Source: Aliiglaciecola sp. M165 (GTDB lineage Bacteria; Pseudomonadota; Gammaproteobacteria; Enterobacterales; Alteromonadaceae). From it: DNA of 64,000 nucleotides. A program made the translations under genes and the position numbers. Below the pieces are notes generated by a model. That model made no database searches and was not told the origin of the DNA. It was given only the letters and a program-made list of their open reading frames with translations. Positions 59,068 through 64,000 of the stretch are shown piece after piece (within the stretch, counting starts at the first letter, position 1; each line of letters opens with the position of its first letter). The stretch lies in assembly GCF_007197995.1 (NCBI RefSeq), contig NZ_VKKH01000003.1, positions 186,001 to 250,000 on the forward strand, given 5' to 3'.

Positions 59068-59907
59068 ATGTTACGTTCCTCTCGAGTAAGACCGCACAAT
59101 TGGCGTTTACTATCTCTTTTGATGGTTTTTACATTAGCGCATGTAAAAACCGTTATGGCGTATGAAATCGTTATTGATGGCTCTACGGGCGTCAAACCAC
59201 TGGTAATTTCCCTTGCAAACACCTATCGAGAATTGCAGCCAGCAATCCAGATTGAGATTGGAGCAGGCTTAGATCCTCGGGCAAGAATTCAAGCCTTAAC
59301 TCATAAGAAAATAGATATTGCCATGGCTAGCCATGGCATCGACAGTCAACAAATATCCAAACTTGGCTTGCAGGTGCATCGAATCGCCAAAATCGCCGTG
59401 GTCATGGGTGTGCACCATGGTGTTGATGTTCCTTCAATCTCTCACCAACAATTGTGCGATATTTACAGTGGAAAAATAAATAATTGGAAAAGTCTCGGCG
59501 GGGAGTCTGGGCCAATCATTCCATTTATTAGACCTAATAATGAAGTAGACACGGAGGTGATCATTGAGCATGTCCCCTGCTTTGCTGAATTGCACCTTGC
59601 TGCCGATATTCAGGTCAAAAACAAATCCGGACAAATGGCTACTGCTCTTGCGCAAACCCCAGGCGCAATTGGCATGACAACGTTAGTGAGAGTGGCGCAA
59701 AGTAATCAACACATCATCCCTTTAGCGCTTAACGGTATTCCACCTACCCCAAGTAATCTTATGAGCGATGTTTATCCACTCAGCCGTGATGTATTTTTGA
59801 TCACCGCGTCTCAACCTTCGCCTCCAGTGGAGGAGTTTCTGGCGTTTGTGCGCAGTGAATCAGGGGCAAATATTATTCGTGCAAATAATGCGGTACCTGC
59901 AAAATAA
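59068..59907 (+). CDS. PstS-like periplasmic substrate-binding protein
   Basis: A 279-residue solute-binding protein (PBP_like_2, PF12849). After a signal peptide (LLSLLMVFTLAHVKTVMA) it has VIDGSTGVKPLVISLANTY, DIAMASHGID and LCDIYSGKINNWKSLGG, all typical of the PstS group that binds phosphate. No ABC permease or ATPase is next to it, so it may be a sensor or a matrix protein rather than part of a transporter. An AGG six bases before the ATG serves as ribosome site. Confidence 0.8.
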   Translation: MLRSSRVRPHNWRLLSLLMVFTLAHVKTVMAYEIVIDGSTGVKPLVISLANTYRELQPAIQIEIGAGLDPRARIQALTHKKIDIAMASHGIDSQQISKLGLQVHRIAKIAVVMGVHHGVDVPSISHQQLCDIYSGKINNWKSLGGESGPIIPFIRPNNEVDTEVIIEHVPCFAELHLAADIQVKNKSGQMATALAQTPGAIGMTTLVRVAQSNQHIIPLALNGIPPTPSNLMSDVYPLSRDVFLITASQPSPPVEEFLAFVRSESGANIIRANNAVPAK

Positions 59908-60001
59908 AGATGATGAAATCAGAGATTCGGTTTATCAAGATTCGCTCGGCAACTAGAGTGAAATTAACTCTGTTCTCTTCATCGATTTCACCCTTTTAGC
60001 T

Positions 60002-61132
60002 TCATTCATCGAGCCTTTGCAATAGTCTGGTTGCCAGTGAATAGTCGGGGTCAATTACCAATGCTTTTTTAAACAATGCTCTGGCAGGTTCAAGCTGTTT
60101 CTGGTCTCTGCGTACAACTCCCATTCCAACATAAGACTGCTTCCCATCAGGATACACCTGCAAGGAATATTCAAAGATCTTTTCTGCTGCAACTAAATCT
60201 TTAGCTCTTATTGCGTCAGCGCCCAAGCTAAATATTGTCGATATTGGCGGCAGGATTTTGTGTCCATAGCGTTTGGACAAGCTATCAAAATGCCCTGTCA
60301 CTTTATCCAAGGTGTCCAAGTTCTCAATGGGGTTAAAATCAGGGTAAAGCGCGAGAAGAAACTTGGTGAAATCTATCGCTGGTACATGCCCCTGATTCAC
60401 TAATTCATCCACTTTATAGATAAAATTCTTAGGTTTATGCTCTTCTACAACACTTGAGAATTCAGAAACAAGTTCAGGTAGCCTACCCTCATCATCGCTA
60501 TAAATGATGTGCAGAGATCTGTTTTCCCCATGGGTTTTAAACGGACCCAATTTTATTTTTTTTTGAATCACTTCGGGTATGACAGAAAGTGATGGGCTGC
60601 TCGCAAAGTAGCTATTAAACAGATTGGGGGCATTTAGCATGGTATAAACAGTAAAAAACCCACTGTTAGACGCACCATAGAGCGCTGAAAAACTTGCAGT
60701 CCGGTACTTAGCATCAACGTGCGGCATCAGTTCTGTCTCAAAGAATTTGATGTAGTTGTCGGGGATGGTGGTGTCTAGTTCTTCTCGCGTTGGCAACAAA
60801 ATCCGATTACCTTCAGGTAAATCTATACCAATAAGAATCATCTGAGGAATTTGTCCCTCCCCCATGTAATCCAGTGTAGACGCCAACATGCCAAAACGCG
60901 CTCGGTAGTGGGAACCCAGCATATAGAGCACCGGATAGGTCTTGTTGGAACTGTCGTAGTTTTCCGGTAGATGGATAGATAGCGGTACAGTTTTATTTAA
61001 CACCTTCGACGAAAGTGAAGATATCTGGCCTAAACTCACTGCCGGATTTTCCTTGTCAGCAAACGCCTTGAAACAGCCAAAGCAACCAAGCAGAAAAATT
61101 AAAATCGTTTTATATGAGATAACCATAAACAC
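60002..61132 (-). CDS. Esterase D/IroE-like hydrolase with C-terminal TPR repeats
   Basis: A 376-residue exported esterase (PF00756). Signal peptide (TILIFLLGCFGCFKAFA), then PLSIHLPENYDSSNKTYPVLYMLGS and the nucleophile elbow YGASNSGFF (serine near 157). The last 90 or so residues form TPR-like repeats (AAEKIFEYSLQVYPDGKQSYVGMG, ALFKKALVIDPDYSLA). It converges on the PstS-like gene. Substrate unknown; siderophore esters and polysaccharide acyl groups are options for this family. Confidence 0.85.
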   Translation of the reverse strand: MFMVISYKTILIFLLGCFGCFKAFADKENPAVSLGQISSLSSKVLNKTVPLSIHLPENYDSSNKTYPVLYMLGSHYRARFGMLASTLDYMGEGQIPQMILIGIDLPEGNRILLPTREELDTTIPDNYIKFFETELMPHVDAKYRTASFSALYGASNSGFFTVYTMLNAPNLFNSYFASSPSLSVIPEVIQKKIKLGPFKTHGENRSLHIIYSDDEGRLPELVSEFSSVVEEHKPKNFIYKVDELVNQGHVPAIDFTKFLLALYPDFNPIENLDTLDKVTGHFDSLSKRYGHKILPPISTIFSLGADAIRAKDLVAAEKIFEYSLQVYPDGKQSYVGMGVVRRDQKQLEPARALFKKALVIDPDYSLATRLLQRLDE

Positions 61133-61528
61133 CCCCTCAATTATTCAAAACCCTTTTAAAGTAAAGGACTGAGGGGAATGTAAGGAAGTCAATGTCAAAA
61201 CACTTGACGCCCCAGTGAATTCTTTCTGATTTCTTGCTGATTTTTGGTTGTTGCGGGCTTACTTAGATTGGTAAATTCAAAAACTTTAATTAACTCTGCC
61301 CCCTTTATCTCAGCTAGAGATATTAAAGATATACAAATCAGTTGGTTAGCTGTCAGTTTAATTTACATGTTAGTTATTAATTGAATAACTATTGACAATT
61401 TATACAATTAATACAATAGGTTAGAGGTTGGCCCGTATTGTGCTTAAAGCTTTATCAACAAAACAATTTGTTAAAACGCTTAAGTTTTTGCTTTATCCGT
61501 AACCAAATAGATGTCCAAGGAATAAAAT
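61133..61528. other. 396-base control region before the PEP-CTERM gene
   Basis: AT-rich spacer without a gene, between divergent esterase and PEP-CTERM genes. It holds a strong sigma-54 promoter candidate (listed separately) and a TTGACA at 61392-61397 without a good -10 partner. Confidence 0.65.
61428..61445 (+). promoter_or_regulatory. Sigma-54 promoter of the PEP-CTERM gene
   Basis: TTGGCCCGTATTGTGCTT has the invariant GG and GC ten bases apart and matches the -24/-12 consensus TGGCACG-N4-TTGC at all but two positions. It would start transcription about 70 bases before the ATG at 61529. In well-studied exosortase systems the response regulator PrsR works with sigma-54 on PEP-CTERM genes. 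Confidence 0.75.
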
Positions 61529-62482
61529 ATGCGTAAACTAATCACAATTGCACTGTTGGGCGCCTTGCCGGTAATAGCCTCAACATCAGCACAAGCTTCA
61601 CTCATATACAGAACAGGTACTAATTCCTCTCAACAAGCCCCAGCGTTTGATGTATATGATACCAATACCAACACTTGGTCCTCCAGAGCAATGCTTCCAG
61701 GTTCAAATACCACGCAATTAGCGTCAAATTCCAATTCTGTATTTGCCCTTACCGAAGATGCGAACATTTACCAATACGACGCAACCTTGGATCAATGGAT
61801 GTTTCACTTAGCGGGTCCCGCTGCATCAATCGGTCGTCACGCAATATCCATGTTTGACATTGATGCCAATGGCGAATTCTACTGGGGAGACGATGGCTCT
61901 TCACAATTGCATTACACAGTAGGTGGCAACTGGAACACTATTGGTACACCAGCGAGAATTTCGTCGGGTTCTGATATCGACATGGTGAATAATCAGCTTC
62001 TTATTCGCACCTATTTCCAGGCTGGTTTTTTTACCTATGATATAGACACTCAGTCTTTTGGTACTGTTTGTAATTCCGCTACCACTGTTGGTGAAAATGG
62101 CCGCGTCGGCGGTTATTATGATGGAAATTTTTATTCAAGCGTATTCTCTGGTGGCAACATGTTGGCGACCAATACCACAACATGCCAACAGGTTGATACT
62201 GGTGCAGCGTTGACCGCCACTCACGCGTCAATGGAAGTCAGCAACGATGGCTTAATATATTTAAATGGTTACAGTGGTACTCAAACTGTATTTGAGGTTT
62301 ATGATATTGCCACAAATACTTTTACAAGTCTGGCAAATGCTCCGACTTGTGCTCCTGGAGACCATTGTTCATTGGCGATTGTTGAAGACATTAACAGAGT
62401 TGAGGTGCCAGAGCCTGCCTCGATAGCGCTAATTCTGGCCGGTTTGTTAGGTTTGAGATCACGAAAAACCCAAGCCGAATAA
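61529..62482 (+). CDS. PEP-CTERM sorted exported protein, beta-propeller-like
   Basis: A 317-residue protein with a signal peptide (LITIALLGALPVIASTSAQA), Kelch-like repeats (FDVYDTNTNTWSSRAMLPG, FEVYDIATNTFTSLANAP) and the full PEP-CTERM tail: VPEPASIALILAGLLGL then RSRK. An exosortase would cleave the tail and send the protein to the surface or biofilm matrix. AAGGAATAAAAT precedes the ATG. A sigma-54 promoter lies upstream. No exosortase (EpsH-like) gene is in this window. Confidence 0.9.
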   Translation: MRKLITIALLGALPVIASTSAQASLIYRTGTNSSQQAPAFDVYDTNTNTWSSRAMLPGSNTTQLASNSNSVFALTEDANIYQYDATLDQWMFHLAGPAASIGRHAISMFDIDANGEFYWGDDGSSQLHYTVGGNWNTIGTPARISSGSDIDMVNNQLLIRTYFQAGFFTYDIDTQSFGTVCNSATTVGENGRVGGYYDGNFYSSVFSGGNMLATNTTTCQQVDTGAALTATHASMEVSNDGLIYLNGYSGTQTVFEVYDIATNTFTSLANAPTCAPGDHCSLAIVEDINRVEVPEPASIALILAGLLGLRSRKTQAE

Positions 62483-62794
62483 TCATGTAAATATGAAAGT
62501 TTGCCTAGCTGGTTAGATTCAGTTAGGCAACCTATTTATACCCCCAACTCGGCATAAGCGAAGCCTCTCAGCAATGCTATTTTTGCGTCTATCGGCGTTG
62601 CGCTTTCCCGCAATAACACCCTTTCAATTGAAAAGACCAACGAACGAAATCGCGCCTTGTTTTCCACATAAATTCCTAAAAAGGGGTCGTACACCTTTTA
62701 ATGCACTTTAATTCTCAAATCGGACGCAAACGGCCAATGGCTGACGTCTCAGAAGTTGGCTCCGATCAAGTGTTTTGACACCTTGATTCGAAGA
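62483..62794. other. Spacer between PEP-CTERM gene and ParE-like gene
   Basis: 312 bases without a gene. A stem TTGCCTAGCTG / CAGTTAGGCAA (62501-62530) sits just after the PEP-CTERM stop and may be its terminator, though the T-run is weak. The second copy of the 21-base repeat lies at 62678-62698. Confidence 0.6.
62678..62698 (+). repeat. 21-base repeat, copy 2
   Basis: AAAAAGGGGTCGTA followed by CACCTTT; one base differs from copy 1 at 58912. Such GGGGTC-containing motifs are reminiscent of remnants around REP-associated transposases, but no transposase is present. Confidence 0.65.
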
Positions 62795-63082
62795 CTAGAG
62801 CCAAAGGTCCGTATCCTGTCCTCCGATAATGGCCATGATCTCAACTCTATTGTTGTGGATTCGGAAATAAATCGAATCTGAACCACACGGACAACGGCGA
62901 TAGCCTGCGCGGATATTGTCTACTGATGGGTAGGCATTTGGGTTATTCACTATGCGCTCAAATGCATCAAAAAACGGATCGTAATATAAGTCAGCTTGCT
63001 GCTCACCGAAGTTCTTAAATCCAAATATGTAAATTCGCCTCAAGTCTTCTTTGGCGTCTGCAGAGAGCTTAAAATTACTCAC
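62795..63082 (-). CDS. RelE/ParE-family toxin
   Basis: A 95-residue protein of the ParE type: KLSADAKEDLRRIYIFGFKNFGEQQADLYYD at the N-terminus and YRIHNNRVEIMAIIGGQD-like text (FRIHNNRVEIMAII) near the end, with the SVDNIRAGYRRCPCGSDSIYF segment typical of gyrase-poisoning ParE toxins. Its start overlaps the antitoxin stop by four bases. It is the toxin half of a type II module. Confidence 0.88.
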   Translation of the reverse strand: MSNFKLSADAKEDLRRIYIFGFKNFGEQQADLYYDPFFDAFERIVNNPNAYPSVDNIRAGYRRCPCGSDSIYFRIHNNRVEIMAIIGGQDTDLWL

Positions 63083-63312
63083 TGAGATTTCAGATCACTT
63101 TTGAATTCGCTTCGTATTTCTTCTTTCGATTGGTCGACGAATCCAGAAGATTCAGCGTCTATTAACTTTTGATTAATGGCTTCATTCCGTCGTGCTTGGC
63201 GGATCAGTTCATTAACCAGCTCACTTTTACTCGCATATTCTTTGGCGTCTTCTACATGATGTTTTAACCAAGCATCATTTTTTTCAGTTAGTGAAATACT
63301 TTGTCTAGGCAT
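63079..63312 (-). CDS. ParD-like ribbon-helix-helix antitoxin
   Basis: A 77-residue protein opening MPRQSISLTEKNDAWLKHHV, the ribbon-helix-helix DNA-binding part, followed by KSELVNELIRQARR and a charged flexible tail that wraps the toxin. It precedes and overlaps the toxin gene, as usual, and should repress the pair's promoter. Confidence 0.88.
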   Translation of the reverse strand: MPRQSISLTEKNDAWLKHHVEDAKEYASKSELVNELIRQARRNEAINQKLIDAESSGFVDQSKEEIRSEFKSDLKSQ

Positions 63313-63571
63313 GACTAATGTCCAACTTATTAGAAGTGGTGCGATTTTACACCAGGCACTCTAAATATACAAAAAATTGGCTTATCAATGGATAGGACTG
63401 ACCATGGAAATACCTATGACCGCTATCTTCCCTTAAGACATATTCCAGTAGGGTTCATTGATGAACCGCTATTCGCTCTAGTTTGTCGATCAAGTTTCGG
63501 CCAAATAGCGGACAATAGAAAAGTGACTACCACCCCAACTTCGCTTTTTTAATGCAATTAAATCAAGCGGC

Positions 63572-64000
63572 TTAAACTTTTCGCAGAATGATATCGAATT
63601 GCCCGACAGGTGCATCAAATTCGTTGTGTTGGACAAAATCTACAATCAGGCTACTGCGACCTGGTTCAGGTACATTATTCAAAATACCGTCTGTGTTATT
63701 GAGTGCTTCGTTGGCAAAATACATCTGCGTGGTGAGTTCAAAAAAGCCGCGTTTTGACACTTTAAAATGAATATGTGGCGGGCGAGACCAACTTCCACTG
63801 ACACCATAAGCGCCAGGTTTAATTGTTTTAAATCTATACTGACCTGACTCGTCAGTGTTGACTATTCCCCACCCCTGAAAGTCAGGATCCAATGGTGCTG
63901 AATTAGTATCGCCAGGATGTGCATATCGGCCTGCTGCGTTGGCTTGCCAGACATCCACAACAGCGTTTGCCAACGGTTCGCCATTTTCATCAAGCACTTT
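63572..64000 (-). CDS. Intradiol ring-cleavage dioxygenase, C-terminal part (continues past window edge)
   Basis: The visible 142 codons cover the catalytic domain of a protocatechuate 3,4-dioxygenase-like enzyme. KVLDENGEPLANAVVDVWQANAAGRYAH, FKTIKPGAYG and RPPHIHFKVS carry the two tyrosines and two histidines that hold the non-haem Fe(III). It matches the beta subunit (PcaH) best, so it opens an aromatic ring between the hydroxyls. The N-terminus and any alpha subunit lie outside the window. Confidence 0.88.
   Translation of the reverse strand, partial: KVLDENGEPLANAVVDVWQANAAGRYAHPGDTNSAPLDPDFQGWGIVNTDESGQYRFKTIKPGAYGVSGSWSRPPHIHFKVSKRGFFELTTQMYFANEALNNTDGILNNVPEPGRSSLIVDFVQHNEFDAPVGQFDIILRKV

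Overview
The window reads as chromosomal DNA of a marine gammaproteobacterium, most likely of the order Alteromonadales (an Alteromonas, Paraglaciecola or Aliiglaciecola relative). This rests on gene content and order, not on a database search: a large TonB-dependent receptor beside flavin-dependent tryptophan halogenases and a JmjC/cupin-like protein, a VC2046/SO_2500-type protein, a CysB, and a gltA/sdhCDAB/sucABCD locus with E. coli-like gene order. Base composition is moderately AT-rich throughout and no large foreign island stands out.

Layout. 1-6.2 kb: nutrient-uptake type locus (two halogenase-like genes, a TonB receptor, a JmjC-like oxygenase) around an AT-rich control region. 6.3-17.9 kb: TCA-cycle block, sucDCBA and sdhBADC on the minus strand and gltA divergent, with recognisable promoters, a terminator between sdh and suc and two hairpins between sucB and sucC. 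18-30.9 kb: membrane protein, acetyltransferase, GDP-mannose genes (manB, manC), lhgO, tcdA, a DedA-like protein, a TPR protein with an eroded GGDEF domain, rimO, rmuC. 31-46.3 kb: class I fumarase, pabB, nudL, sdaA, cysB, an orphan kinase, a LysR regulator with a divergent 3-oxoacid CoA-transferase pair, a DEAD-box helicase, EF-hand protein, trhO. 46.4-46.8 kb: tRNA-Tyr followed by a structured 246-base spacer and an exact copy of the tRNA 3' end. 46.8-51.8 kb: CadR/PbrR-like MerR regulator with DUF3703, a TMEM143-like protein, acuI and an acyl-CoA synthetase whose best start codon is ATC. 51.8-64 kb: accessory region with a lipoprotein hydrolase, an amidohydrolase broken by one amber codon, a Ser/Thr kinase and an ECF sigma factor meeting tail to tail, two PEP-CTERM-type exported proteins (one behind a good sigma-54 promoter), a PstS-like binding protein, an esterase, a ParDE-type toxin-antitoxin pair and the end of an intradiol dioxygenase.

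How it works together. The central block supplies citrate synthase, 2-oxoglutarate dehydrogenase E1/E2, succinyl-CoA synthetase and succinate dehydrogenase; fumarase, LhgO (2-oxoglutarate recovery) and the CoA-transferase feed the same pool. The last 10 kb looks like a surface/secretion region using exosortase sorting, with its own kinase and sigma factor. The observations most worth a second look are the tRNA-Tyr 3'-end duplication, the kinase/ECF/PEP-CTERM neighbourhood with its sigma-54 promoter and flanking repeat, the ATC start, and the single-codon pseudogene.
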